Numbered from the stretch's first letter, positions 52,057 to 60,843 are shown. The stretch: 64,000 bases of DNA from Larkinella punicea (GCF_003334855.1 NZ_QOWE01000033.1:1-64000), one strand, 5' to 3'. Notes: generated from the sequence alone by a model not told the origin. Numbers and translations are program-made.

Positions 52057-53115
52057 ATGGACAGACGTGACTTTATACAAAAGGCGACCCTGGGTGCACT
52101 GGTGTTTTCGTTGCCTAAAATGCCCGCTTTTCTGAAAGACATGCCCATGGGTGTGGTGGTGCATTCCTACGGAAGTCGCTGGAATTCAAAGGTCGAAAGC
52201 AAAAAATACCCCGGTTTTACGAGCGCCATTGAATTGATCGATCACTGCAAGGAAATCGGCGCGGGCGGGGTTCAGACGGTTGTTAAGGACTGGTCGGCTG
52301 AGTTTGCCAAAAAAGTGCGTACCGAACGGGAGAAAACGGGCCTGTATCTGGAAGGCTCCATCGGGTTACCCAAAAAAGCGGAACAGGTAGCGGCTTTTGA
52401 GCAGGAGGTGGTCAACGCGAAAGAAGCCGGCGCGACGGTTTTGCGGACGGTTTGTTCGAGCGGTCGGCGGTACGAAACCTACCATTCCAACGAAGAATGG
52501 CAGGCGTTGAAGAAAAATGCGCTGGTTTCGCTCCAACTGTCGGAACCCATTCTGCGCAAACACAAAGTCAAACTGGCGGTCGAGAATCACAAGGACTGGC
52601 GGGCTGACGAACTGGTAGCGGTTCTGAAACAAATTGATAGTGAGTGGGTTGGTGTAACGCTGGACTTTGGCAACAGCATCGCCCTGCTGGAAGATCCGAT
52701 GGCCGTGGTGCAGACGCTGGCCCCGTATGTGTTTACGACCCACGTTAAGGATATGGGCGTGGCCGAATACCCGGACGGTTTTCTGTTGTCGGAAGTACCA
52801 CTCGGCAGGGGCATCCTGGATCTGCAAAAAATGGTGGCTATCTGTAAAAAACACAACCCGGCTGTCACCTTCAACCTGGAAATGATCACCCGCGATCCGC
52901 TGGAAATACCGTGCCGGAAGGACGCTTATTGGGAAACCTTTGGCGGTATACCCCGAACGGATATGGACCGGACGCTGCGCATGGTCAAACAGCATACCTA
53001 CAAACCGGCGCTGCCGAAGGTATCCCAACTTTCTGCCGAAGAACGACTGGCGGTTGAGGAGAAAAACATCGTTTCCTGCCTTTCCTACAGTAGCAACAAG
53101 CTGGGGCTTAAATAG
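52057..53115 (+). CDS. exported TIM-barrel sugar isomerase/epimerase-like protein
   Basis: The 352-residue product starts with a Tat-like leader (MDRRDFIQKATLGALVFSL). The body has the xylose-isomerase-like TIM-barrel pattern: LAVENHKDWR, GVTLDFGNSIALLEDP, FTTHVKDMGV and FNLEMITRDPLEIPC, with Glu/Asp/His metal ligands in the expected places. Family members isomerise or epimerise sugars or inositols, or act as dehydrogenase partners. It follows the PVC-type gene by 51 bases. Confidence 0.87.
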   Translation: MDRRDFIQKATLGALVFSLPKMPAFLKDMPMGVVVHSYGSRWNSKVESKKYPGFTSAIELIDHCKEIGAGGVQTVVKDWSAEFAKKVRTEREKTGLYLEGSIGLPKKAEQVAAFEQEVVNAKEAGATVLRTVCSSGRRYETYHSNEEWQALKKNALVSLQLSEPILRKHKVKLAVENHKDWRADELVAVLKQIDSEWVGVTLDFGNSIALLEDPMAVVQTLAPYVFTTHVKDMGVAEYPDGFLLSEVPLGRGILDLQKMVAICKKHNPAVTFNLEMITRDPLEIPCRKDAYWETFGGIPRTDMDRTLRMVKQHTYKPALPKVSQLSAEERLAVEEKNIVSCLSYSSNKLGLK

Positions 53116-53252
53116 AGTTTACGGTTTTCGGTTTACGGTTTTCGGTGCGGTTCCCCGCCGGGACTAACGCATGCTTGCTGGCGCGTTTTTGTTTCATGCG
53201 TTAGCCCCGGCGGGGAACCGCACCGAAAACCGAAAACTGTAAACCGAAAACT
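53116..53252. repeat. long hairpin with GTTTACGGTTTTCGG arms
   Basis: The inner 37-bp arms pair with one mismatch around a 21-nt loop (53174-53194). The outer arms are made of TTTACGG and TTTTCGG words in different order. It starts at the stop of the TIM-barrel gene and ends 17 bases before the SDR start. The same word occurs in the hairpin at 54065. Confidence 0.9.
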
Positions 53253-53268
53253 GAAAACCAATCAACGA

Positions 53269-54057
53269 ATGATGAGTAAAGAAACACTGCCTGGAATTAA
53301 GCAATTTGATTTGAGCGGGAAAGCCGCCATCATTACCGGAGGCTCCAAAGGGCTGGGTTTCGCGATGGCGGCCGGTCTCGCTTCGGCCGGGGCGAATGTG
53401 ATGCTGGTGAACCGGAACGCGGAGGAAGGGGCCAAAGCCGCTGAGGAACTGAGCCAGGATTTTGGGATAAAAGCCCTTTCGTTCAGCGCCGATATTACGA
53501 GTCAGGAACAGACCGAAGCGATGGCCCAGGCCGCCATCGACGCTTTTGGCCGAATCGATATTCTGATCAACAGTGCCGGGATCAACATCCGCGGACCCAT
53601 CGATGAGGTGACACTGGAGGATTTCAACAAGGTGATGACGGCCAATGTCACCGGCACCTGGCTTTGCTGCCGGGCCGTGACGCCCTACATGAAAAAAGCC
53701 GGGCGGGGCAGCATCATCAACCTGGCCAGTACGCTGGGCGTGGTCGGCCTGGCCAACCGGACGCCGTATACATCGAGCAAAGGGGCCGTGGTGCAGATGA
53801 CCCGCGCGCTCGCCCTGGAACTGGCGTCGTATAACATCACCGTCAATGCCATTTGTCCGGGACCGTTTCTGACGGATATGAATATACCGATTGCCGACAC
53901 GGAAGAAGGCAAGAAGTTCGTTGTGGGCGCGACGGCACTGGGTCGCTGGGGCCACCTGCGCGAAATCCAGGGAGCCGCGATCTTCCTCGCCAGTGATGCC
54001 GCCACCTACATGGTCGGCTCCCTGCTCACCGTCGATGGCGGCTGGACGGCAAAATAG
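53269..54057 (+). CDS. SDR-family oxidoreductase (gluconate-5-dehydrogenase-like)
   Basis: The 262-residue product has the SDR nucleotide-binding motif GGSKGLG and the catalytic Ser/Tyr/Lys set: NLASTLGVV and PYTSSKGAV. The C-terminus (GSLLTVDGGWTAK) is the typical sugar-alcohol or gluconate dehydrogenase ending. It reduces or oxidises a sugar acid or sugar alcohol in the cytoplasm with NAD(P). It sits between two related hairpins in the sugar operon and precedes an MFS transporter. Confidence 0.92.
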   Translation: MMSKETLPGIKQFDLSGKAAIITGGSKGLGFAMAAGLASAGANVMLVNRNAEEGAKAAEELSQDFGIKALSFSADITSQEQTEAMAQAAIDAFGRIDILINSAGINIRGPIDEVTLEDFNKVMTANVTGTWLCCRAVTPYMKKAGRGSIINLASTLGVVGLANRTPYTSSKGAVVQMTRALALELASYNITVNAICPGPFLTDMNIPIADTEEGKKFVVGATALGRWGHLREIQGAAIFLASDAATYMVGSLLTVDGGWTAK

Positions 54058-54064
54058 TTTAACG

Positions 54065-54178
54065 GTTTACGGTTTTTGGTTTTCGGTGGCTGACACGTTA
54101 CTCTTTTTTGCATCAGCCACCGAAAACCGCATACCAAAAACCGTAAACGGAAAACCCCTAAACCAAAAACCGTAAATG
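54065..54178. repeat. hairpin with GTTTACGG arms before the MFS gene
   Basis: GTTTACGGTTTTTGGT (left arm from 54065) pairs with ACCAAAAACCGTAAAC (54134-54149) and TCGGTGGCTGA with TCAGCCACCGA, with a 7-base indel and a 19-nt loop. A third arm (ACCAAAAACCGTAAAT) continues directly into the ATG at 54176, so the transporter start codon abuts the repeat. Confidence 0.85.
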
Positions 54179-55498
54179 GAACAAGTCATTGGCAAGGCCC
54201 CCAAAACCCGGGTACGATACGGGATGCTGGCACTCGTATTCGTCAACGTCGTAATCAACTACTTAGACCGCAGTAATCTTTCGGTGGCTGCGTCAGCTTT
54301 GAGCAAGGATCTGGCCTTGTCTCCGGTCGAAATGGGGTACATTTTTTCGGCTTTTGGCTGGACCTACGCGGTTTTGCAAATTCCAGGTGGGCTGGTTGCC
54401 GACCGCTTCGGCCCCCGGATCTTGTATGCATTCTGTCTCATTACCTGGTCGATCTCCACTGTGTTTCAGGGATTTGCGCGTGGGTTTGCCAGCCTGTTTG
54501 CGTTGCGACTGGCCACCGGGGCTTTCGAAGCACCTTCGTATCCGATCAACAACCGGATTGTAACCAGTTGGTTTCCCGACAATGAGCGGGCGGCTGCGAC
54601 GGCCATGTACGTTTCGGGCCAGTTCATCGGGCTGGCGTTTCTGACGCCGGTTTTGGTAACGATTCAGTATTACGCGGGCTGGAAAGGGCTGTTCGTCATC
54701 ACCGGTTTAGTCGGTTTGGTGTGGGGTGTTGTCTGGTATCTTTTCTACCGCGATCCGCTGGAGCACAAGGGCGTCAATGAGGCTGAACTGACGTATATCG
54801 AAGAGGGGGGCGGTTTGTTCCGGGGAAAAAAAACGGGAACGAAGCACGTCAGCGTGTGGAGTTGGGAAAACATTAAACTGGTGTTTCGGGGCCGCACCTT
54901 GTGGGGCGTCTACATTGCCCAGTTTGCCGTGAACGCGACGCTCTGGTTTTTTCTGACCTGGTTTCCCACCTATCTGGTAAAATACCGGGGACTGGATTTT
55001 ATCAAATCCGGTTATCTGGCTTCCATTCCGTTTCTGGCCGCCTGTGCGGGGGTGCTCTTGTCCGGCTTCCTGTCCGATAATCTGGTCAAAAAGGGCTGGT
55101 CGGTGAGCGCGGCCCGCAAAACCCCGATCATCGTTGGACTCATTTTATCGACCAGCATTGTGGGTGCCAACTATAGTACCGACACGGCCTACATCATTTT
55201 CTTCATGGCCTTCTCGTTTTTCGGAGCCGGTATGGCCTTGATTTCCTGGGTTTTCGTTTCTTTGTTGTCACCGAAACACCTGATTGGGTTAACGGGTGGC
55301 GTCTTCAATTTCATGGGCAATCTGGCGTCGATCATCGTTCCGATCGTCATCGGCTATCTGGCCAAAGACGGCGATTTCAAACCGGCTCTGGTCTTTATTG
55401 GTGCCCTGGGCCTGATCGGTGCCTGTTCGTATATTTTTCTGGTGGGAAAAATTGAGCGGAGGGGGGAAAAAGACATGAGAGGTGAGACAAAAGGATAA
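54176..55498 (+). CDS. MFS transporter, ACS family (sugar acid transporter-like)
   Basis: The 440-residue product has 12 predicted helices. The loop 2-3 MFS signature is GGLVADRFGPR. The N-terminal RYGMLALVFVNVVINYLDRSNLSVA is diagnostic for the ACS subfamily, which carries hexuronates, galactarate or similar sugar acids with protons. It lies between two SDR genes, which points to a sugar acid substrate. The last residues (KDMRGETKG) are encoded by a GAGACAA-type repeat arm that reaches over the stop codon. Confidence 0.9.
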   Translation: MEQVIGKAPKTRVRYGMLALVFVNVVINYLDRSNLSVAASALSKDLALSPVEMGYIFSAFGWTYAVLQIPGGLVADRFGPRILYAFCLITWSISTVFQGFARGFASLFALRLATGAFEAPSYPINNRIVTSWFPDNERAAATAMYVSGQFIGLAFLTPVLVTIQYYAGWKGLFVITGLVGLVWGVVWYLFYRDPLEHKGVNEAELTYIEEGGGLFRGKKTGTKHVSVWSWENIKLVFRGRTLWGVYIAQFAVNATLWFFLTWFPTYLVKYRGLDFIKSGYLASIPFLAACAGVLLSGFLSDNLVKKGWSVSAARKTPIIVGLILSTSIVGANYSTDTAYIIFFMAFSFFGAGMALISWVFVSLLSPKHLIGLTGGVFNFMGNLASIIVPIVIGYLAKDGDFKPALVFIGALGLIGACSYIFLVGKIERRGEKDMRGETKG

Positions 55499-55559
55499 AG
55501 AGTCGGTTTATCACCAAGGTATGTTGTCTTTACTCTCTTGTCTCACTTCTTTAATCTAT
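55475..55559. repeat. imperfect hairpin overlapping the end of the MFS gene
   Basis: GAGGTGAGACAA near 55478-55490 pairs with TTGTCTCACTTC near 55538-55549, and AGATA/TTTACTCT words extend it. It encodes the last codons of the transporter and lies five bases from the next SDR start. Confidence 0.6.
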
Positions 55560-55564
55560 TAACT

Positions 55565-56335
55565 ATGAGTGATTTAGTATTCCCCGACCGCTACAAAGGG
55601 CAGGTTACTATTGTTACCGGTGGGGCAGACGGTTTAGGAAAAGCCATTGCCCGGCGGCTGGGTGCGGAAGGTGCTTCGGTGGCGCTCTTCGACCGGAACG
55701 CGGTTTTGCTGGAACAAACAGCGCAGGAAATGACGGCTTTGGGCGTTGTTGTTCGGACGTATACCGTGGATATTTCGCAGGAAGAACAGGTCAAACAAGC
55801 CGTAGAGCAAACCGTGGCGGATTTCGGGCAGCTCGATGTGGTGGTGCATTCGGCGGGCATTGTCGGGCCTACCAGCACCAACATTACTTCCTACGCGACG
55901 GCTGATTTTGAAAAGTTGCTCGCCGTCAACCTGTTCGGGAGTTTTCTGATCACCAAATATACCGTCGGGCACATGGCTAGCCGGCAGTATGGCCGGATTC
56001 TGCTCATTGCGTCCATCGCCGGAAAAGAAGGCAACCCCGGCATGGTGGGCTATTCGGTCAGTAAAGCGGGTGTGATCGGGTTGGTGAAAGCCATTGCCAA
56101 GGAATACGCAACCGCCGGAATCACCGTCAACGGGCTGGCCCCGGCCGTAATCAGAACCGCCATGAACGCCGACACCGCCCCCGAACAACTGGCGTACATG
56201 ACCGCCAAAATCCCGATGGGTCGCCTGGGTGAAACGGACGAAGTGGCGGCTATGGCCTGTTTCATCGTTTCTCCCGAAAATAGTTTTTCAACCGGTTTTA
56301 TTTACGATATTTCGGGCGGCAGGGCAACGTATTGA
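55565..56335 (+). CDS. SDR-family oxidoreductase
   Basis: ATG 55565 (MSDLVFPDRYKGQVTIVTGGADGLG) is the best start; ATG 55538 would run through the repeat. The 256-residue product has the GG[AS]DGLG nucleotide motif, Ser in LIASIAGKEG and Tyr-Lys in YSVSKAG. The ending FSTGFIYDISGGRATY fits the family. It is the fifth gene of the sugar operon, 66 bases after the MFS gene. The substrate is probably the same pathway intermediate as for the first SDR, but not identical. Confidence 0.91.
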   Translation: MSDLVFPDRYKGQVTIVTGGADGLGKAIARRLGAEGASVALFDRNAVLLEQTAQEMTALGVVVRTYTVDISQEEQVKQAVEQTVADFGQLDVVVHSAGIVGPTSTNITSYATADFEKLLAVNLFGSFLITKYTVGHMASRQYGRILLIASIAGKEGNPGMVGYSVSKAGVIGLVKAIAKEYATAGITVNGLAPAVIRTAMNADTAPEQLAYMTAKIPMGRLGETDEVAAMACFIVSPENSFSTGFIYDISGGRATY

Positions 56336-56415
56336 GCAGGAAGAAACAAATCGCAGGAGTTTGTAAATCAAAAGGGTTGATCAATCCGTTACCGTCGTAA
56401 CCAATCCATCTCCGT

Positions 56416-57501
56416 ATGAAAACACGATTTCTTCTGCTTCTGATAGTATCGGTTGGCTTGCTCTTCGGGCGTGTTTCGGCACAATCGAACCAACTGAAAC
56501 CCGGTTTTGAAAAGGCTGAATACCTGGAAATGCTGCGGGTGGGTGCCGGACACATTGACTCGGTGACGATTGGCCCTCCGCAAGGCTATAAAAGAGTGTA
56601 TCGCTCGCCCGTTGTGGGCCTCGACAATCGCTGGGAGTTGTGGCAGGGGAGCAACGGCGTTACCGTGATCAGCATTCGGGGCACGACCCTCGATCCATTG
56701 GGCTGGATTGAAAACTTTTATGCCGCGATGGTGCCGGCCACGGGCCAGATCCAGTTGAGCGCCAACGAGCCTTTTTCCTACAAACTGGCTAAAAATCCGC
56801 GTGCGGCAGTACACGCGGGCTGGTTGATTGGCATGGCGTATCTGGCCAAGGACATTCTGCCCAAAATGGATTCCTGCATTCAGAAAGGAACCAAAGAATT
56901 CATGATCACCGGCATCAGTCAGGGGGGCGCCATCTCCTTTTTAATGACGTCTTATCTCTCCAATTTGCGGGGCAACCGGCTCCCCGCCGACCTCCGGTTC
57001 AAAACCTACAGCATTGCCGCGCCCAAGCCGGGAAATCTTTCTTATGCGTATGATTATGAGGTTCTTACGCAGGCCGGTTGGGCGTTTAATGTGGTCAACT
57101 CTGCCGACTGGGTGCCCGAATTTCCGTTGACGGTTCAAACCACCGATGATTTCAACCTGACCAATCCCGTTACGACGATTCGCAAAGCCATTCGAAATCA
57201 GAAGTTTCTCAACCGGGTGATGTTCAATTATGTTTTCAATAAAATGGATAAACCGTCCCGCAAAGCGCAGAAGCGGTACCAGCGGTTTCTGGGGAATTAC
57301 ATCAGCAAGGCTGTCGGGAAGAATTTGCCGGATTACCAGAAACCGACTTATTTCCCGAGCAGTCACTTCATGCGGGCCGGGCAAACCATCGTTCTGGAAG
57401 CCGACGAAGCGTATTTCCAGCAGTTTCCGGCCGACCCCAAAAAACTCTTTCAGAACCACCTGCTGAATCCGTATTTGTTTTTGGGGAATCGACTGAAATA
57501 G
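56416..57501 (+). CDS. exported lipase (class 3)-like protein
   Basis: The 361-residue product has a signal peptide (MKTRFLLLLIVSVGLLFGRVSAQ) and a Lipase_3 domain with S168 in ITGISQGGAIS and an upstream oxyanion-like ISIRGTTLDP. It should hydrolyse lipids or esters in the periplasm or outside. The gap of 80 bases from the SDR leaves its operon membership uncertain. A good terminator follows. Confidence 0.85.
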   Translation: MKTRFLLLLIVSVGLLFGRVSAQSNQLKPGFEKAEYLEMLRVGAGHIDSVTIGPPQGYKRVYRSPVVGLDNRWELWQGSNGVTVISIRGTTLDPLGWIENFYAAMVPATGQIQLSANEPFSYKLAKNPRAAVHAGWLIGMAYLAKDILPKMDSCIQKGTKEFMITGISQGGAISFLMTSYLSNLRGNRLPADLRFKTYSIAAPKPGNLSYAYDYEVLTQAGWAFNVVNSADWVPEFPLTVQTTDDFNLTNPVTTIRKAIRNQKFLNRVMFNYVFNKMDKPSRKAQKRYQRFLGNYISKAVGKNLPDYQKPTYFPSSHFMRAGQTIVLEADEAYFQQFPADPKKLFQNHLLNPYLFLGNRLK

Positions 57502-57540
57502 AGCAGCAATCTAACCTACAATTGCTGCTCTGTCTTTTTT
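57500..57540 (+). terminator. terminator of the lipase gene
   Basis: AGAGCAGCAAT (57500-57510) and ATTGCTGCTCT (57521-57531) form an 11-bp stem with a 10-nt loop and a following T-run. It probably ends the transcript of the sugar operon or lipase. Confidence 0.9.
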
Positions 57541-57573
57541 ATTCTAGGACTTATGTCTGATAATTCTATTGCA

Positions 57574-57670
57574 CTTGCAAACTGCCCCTAAATCCCCTGA
57601 AGGGGACTTGGACGCAGCTCAATCCGGATGCCAGAAGTCCCCTTCAGGGGATTTAGGGGCAGTTTGCGAC
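57574..57670. repeat. CCCCTGAAGGGGACTT palindromic element
   Basis: The arms 57574-57609 and 57635-57670 are almost perfect reverse complements, with the core CCCCTGAAGGGGACTT and a 25-nt centre (GGACGCAGCTC...CCGGATG) related to the ileS copy at 9851. A small open frame across it (57569-57760) is a shadow of the repeat. Confidence 0.92.
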
Positions 57671-57784
57671 CGTCCTATATTCATAAGAACTGTTAAATTT
57701 CATTTCCTTTACGTTATCCTGCATAAATTGCTGGTATATACTAATTTAGCTGGTCAGTGACCCATTGACCGCTACCACCGGCTT

Positions 57785-59455
57785 ATGCGAACTCTTTCTC
57801 TCCCCGCTTCTTTTTTGAAAGCAATCCTGTGCATTCTGGTTTCTACCCACGGATTGGCGCAAAGCAAAGAAGATTCGCTGAGCCTGAAAATGGATGCCAT
57901 TTTTAAGGCCTACAACCGTTTGAATGGTCCGGGTTGTGCGGTGGGAATTATCCGGGATGGGACCGTCATCTTCGAAAAGGGATACGGCATGGCTAATCTG
58001 GAATACGACATTCCGATTAAATCAGCGACGGTTTTCGACATTGCTTCGGTTTCCAAACAGTTTGCCGGACTGGCGGTTTCGACACTGGTGCAGGAAGGGA
58101 AAATTAAACTGGACGACGATATTCGAAACTACCTGCCTGATGTGCCGAAGTTCAACAAAACCATTACTGTCCGACACCTCGTTCATCATACGAGTGGCTT
58201 GCGGGACTGGCCGCAGACCCTGAATTCGGCGGGCTGGCGCTGGGATGAAGTTTTTTCGTTTGAAGACATTATGCGCATGGTGCGGAATCAGAAAGACCTT
58301 GATTTCGATCCCGGAGCACGCTATTCGTATTCGAATACCGGCTATAATCTGCTGGCTGCGATTGTCGAAAAAGTGAGCGGTCAGTCGTTCACAAATTGGA
58401 CGCAGGAACACATTTTCAAACCGCTTCAAATGAATTCATCCCGGTTTCAGGATGATTACACCCGGCTCATCAAAAATCTGGCGTATTCGTACGCCTTCCG
58501 GGATCGTGAATTTGTGAAATCACCGGGCGCTTTAACCGCCTATGGTTCCAGTTCGTTGTTTACGACGGTGCAGGATTTAAGCAAGTGGGTCCGTCATTTT
58601 GACCAGCAGCTTTTGTTGAAAAATCCCATCTATACGGCGATGCTGACCGAAGGAACACTGAATACGGGCGAAAAAGTACCGTATGGCTACGGCCTGGCAA
58701 GCGGAAAAGACCGGGGATTAAAAACCGTTTCTCATACCGGCAGTTGGGCGGGTTACCGGACCATCATCACCAATTATCCGGATGAAAAGCTGTCGATTAT
58801 CATCCTGAGCAATGCCAGTGATTTTAACGTGACCTCCCATTCGTCCGAGGTGGCCAGCGTTTTTCTGAAAGATAAATTCAAATCAGAAGGCAAATCAGCG
58901 ATCAACGTAAAGGATGCGCCAACCATTCAACTGGACCCGTCATTGGCCAAAAAATACGCTGGCGTATACCAGTTGGGACCGGGCTGGGCGGTAACGCTTA
59001 CGCTGGAGGCAGACCGGCTGATGACGCAGGCCAATGGAGAAGCCAGGTTTCCGACCGAGGCCAAATCGGATTCAGTGATCTGGATTGAGGCTTATGGTGC
59101 TTCCATGACGTTTGTGCCGGATAAAAACGGCGCGGTTAATTTGCTAAAATACCGTACCATTCAGGCCAAACGAATCACGCCCTGGGTGCCGAACCCCAGC
59201 GAGTTGCCGGTATTTGCGGGTACGTATTACAGCCCCGAACTGGCATCGGAATACAAAATCGACGTGGTCGATGGGAAGTTAAAAATGCACCACATGCGGA
59301 TTGGCGATTTCGATCTCGGCGCTGACCCAACCGGAGTCGATCAGTTCAGCGGCAAAATCGGAAGCATCCAGTTTGTGAAGAAGGGACAGAAAAAAATAAC
59401 CGGATTCCGGCTGTCGGGTGGCCGGGTTAAAAACATCTGGTTTGAAAAGCGGTAA
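57785..59455 (+). CDS. exported serine hydrolase of the beta-lactamase family
   Basis: The 556-residue product has a signal peptide (about 1-27) and a class C-type serine hydrolase domain (about 40-390) with S88-x-x-K91 (SVSK), Y182-S183-N184 (YSN) and H317-T-G. A C-terminal DUF3471-like beta domain (about 395-556) follows, as in many Bacteroidota beta-lactamase-fold peptidases and esterases. It cuts a D-amino-acid peptide, ester or similar bond; a true beta-lactamase role is not implied. It is monocistronic and follows a repeat element. Confidence 0.9.
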   Translation: MRTLSLPASFLKAILCILVSTHGLAQSKEDSLSLKMDAIFKAYNRLNGPGCAVGIIRDGTVIFEKGYGMANLEYDIPIKSATVFDIASVSKQFAGLAVSTLVQEGKIKLDDDIRNYLPDVPKFNKTITVRHLVHHTSGLRDWPQTLNSAGWRWDEVFSFEDIMRMVRNQKDLDFDPGARYSYSNTGYNLLAAIVEKVSGQSFTNWTQEHIFKPLQMNSSRFQDDYTRLIKNLAYSYAFRDREFVKSPGALTAYGSSSLFTTVQDLSKWVRHFDQQLLLKNPIYTAMLTEGTLNTGEKVPYGYGLASGKDRGLKTVSHTGSWAGYRTIITNYPDEKLSIIILSNASDFNVTSHSSEVASVFLKDKFKSEGKSAINVKDAPTIQLDPSLAKKYAGVYQLGPGWAVTLTLEADRLMTQANGEARFPTEAKSDSVIWIEAYGASMTFVPDKNGAVNLLKYRTIQAKRITPWVPNPSELPVFAGTYYSPELASEYKIDVVDGKLKMHHMRIGDFDLGADPTGVDQFSGKIGSIQFVKKGQKKITGFRLSGGRVKNIWFEKR

Positions 59456-59479
59456 AAAAGGTCGTCGGATGGTCTGGTG

Positions 59480-59845
59480 TTACTCGTCTGACGATCCTTT
59501 CAGGATGATTTCCCGGTGCAAAACGCCCCATTTCCGCAGGGCTTCAATCACTTCATCCAGCGATTTGCTGTGGGGTGTCAGGGCGTAGGTAACCTTCACC
59601 GGGAAGGTGTCTTCCACCGTCCGTTTCACCAGTCCGTTCATCGTCAGATCCTGTAACTCCTTGGATAATACGCGGTCGGTAATGCCGTGAACCTCCCGGG
59701 CTATTTCGGTGAAACGCTTCTCCCCAAACGATAATGCCACGATGATGGGTAATTTCCACTTGCCGTTCAGCACATCCAGGGCGTCGCGGATGGGTCGTAA
59801 AATTCCCATGCACTCCGAGTGGTTCAATTCGACGGGCTTTTCCAT
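59480..59845 (-). CDS. HxlR-family transcription regulator
   Basis: ATG 59845 (MEKPVELNHSECMGIL) is the family start; an earlier start would add an implausible hydrophobic run. The 121-residue product has the HxlR winged helix (about 20-105) with LDVLNGKWKLPII, TDRVLSKELQDL and YALTPHSKSLDEV. C12 near the N-terminus is in the position of the redox-sensing Cys of HypR/YodB-type proteins. It is divergent from the pirin gene; the intergenic stretch holds an AAGTATAGTACTT palindrome. Confidence 0.93.
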   Translation of the reverse strand: MEKPVELNHSECMGILRPIRDALDVLNGKWKLPIIVALSFGEKRFTEIAREVHGITDRVLSKELQDLTMNGLVKRTVEDTFPVKVTYALTPHSKSLDEVIEALRKWGVLHREIILKGSSDE

Positions 59846-59884
59846 AATTTCCGGTTCACTATCCAAAAGGATATAGCTATTAAA

Positions 59885-59897
59885 AAGTATAGTACTT
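59885..59897. promoter_or_regulatory. candidate HxlR operator
   Basis: AAGTATAGTACTT is a perfect inverted repeat (AAGTA, 3 bases, TACTT) between the divergent HxlR and pirin genes, about 20 bases before the pirin -7 box. Its position and symmetry fit an operator, but this is inferred. Confidence 0.5.
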
Positions 59898-59919
59898 ACA
59901 AATGAATAGTAAATATAGG

Positions 59920-59927
59920 TAAATTTG
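59920..59927 (+). promoter_or_regulatory. -7 promoter box of the pirin gene
   Basis: TAAATTTG matches TAnnTTTG and lies 26 bases before the pirin start at 59953. No -33 TTTG is found. Confidence 0.55.
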
Positions 59928-59952
59928 TTTACGAAATAAAAAGAATGCAAAC

Positions 59953-60843
59953 ATGGAAACGCAGCAAGACGTGACGATCCGGCGCAAGCTGGTCAACGTA
60001 TATACGCCACCCGCTCAGCCGGGATTTCTGGGGCCCGACCACACGGCCCGGGCGGTTATTCATAAGAGCTTTGCAGAAAGCGATCCTTTTATCCTGTTGA
60101 TGGATGACGTGCTCGATAAAAAGGGTGGTGAGCCGGTGGGCGGACCGCATCCCCACGCCGGTTTTGAAACGGTTACGCTGATCCTGGAAGGCGAACTGGG
60201 GGATTCTGATCACCGAATGAAAGCGGGCGATTTTCAGATGATGACCGCAGGAAGCGGTATTGTTCATACGGAAACCATCGACCGGAAAACGAGGATGCGG
60301 CTTTTGCAATTATGGCTCAATCTGCCTAAAAAAGACCGCTGGACTATGCCCCGCGTTCAGGATTTGACGGTAGAGACGGTTCCCCGCGTGTCTGAAACCG
60401 GTCTGGAAATTCGGCTCTACAGCGGTTCGCTTGCGGGGATTACCTCACCGGTTCAAAATCATGTTCCGGTTATTATTGCCGATATTCAGTTACAACCCGG
60501 TGTTAGCACCACCCAACAGCTACCGGCTTCTTTTAACACCTTTTTGTATGTAGTTGGCGGAAGTGTTGAAATTGGGGAAGAAGGTAAGTTGTTAAAAGAA
60601 AATCAGGTAGGCTGGCTGGACAAATTTCCCGGAGATGCGCTCAGCGACCTTGAACTAACCGCCGGGGAAACGGGAGGACGGGTTATTTTGTATGCCGGAC
60701 AGCCTCAGCACGATCCGATTGTTTCCTACGGGCCTTTCATTGGCGACACTGAAAGCGACATCAAGGGATTATACCAGGCGTTTCGGCAGGGTAAAATGGA
60801 GCATGTGTCGGTTTTGCCGGAAAATCAGAAGTTTCGGTATTAA
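59953..60843 (+). CDS. pirin-family protein
   Basis: The 296-residue product has two cupin domains. The first carries the metal ligands H66 and H68 (GPHPHAGFETVT), H105 and E107 (GIVHTET). Bacterial pirins can be quercetin dioxygenases or redox-linked regulators; which applies here is not visible. The HxlR regulator gene is divergent and shares the intergenic operator, so the pirin gene is probably induced by quinone or other electrophile stress. Confidence 0.93.
   Translation: METQQDVTIRRKLVNVYTPPAQPGFLGPDHTARAVIHKSFAESDPFILLMDDVLDKKGGEPVGGPHPHAGFETVTLILEGELGDSDHRMKAGDFQMMTAGSGIVHTETIDRKTRMRLLQLWLNLPKKDRWTMPRVQDLTVETVPRVSETGLEIRLYSGSLAGITSPVQNHVPVIIADIQLQPGVSTTQQLPASFNTFLYVVGGSVEIGEEGKLLKENQVGWLDKFPGDALSDLELTAGETGGRVILYAGQPQHDPIVSYGPFIGDTESDIKGLYQAFRQGKMEHVSVLPENQKFRY

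Noticed and set aside
57569-57760. Small open frame with KSPEGDL and KSPSGDLGA.
   Set aside because: The peptide is a translation of the CCCCTGAAGGGG repeat; its interest is only the match with the insertion in IleRS.
57785-59455. True beta-lactamase resistance gene.
   Set aside because: The catalytic motifs are present but the extra C-terminal domain and context fit a general serine hydrolase; resistance cannot be claimed.
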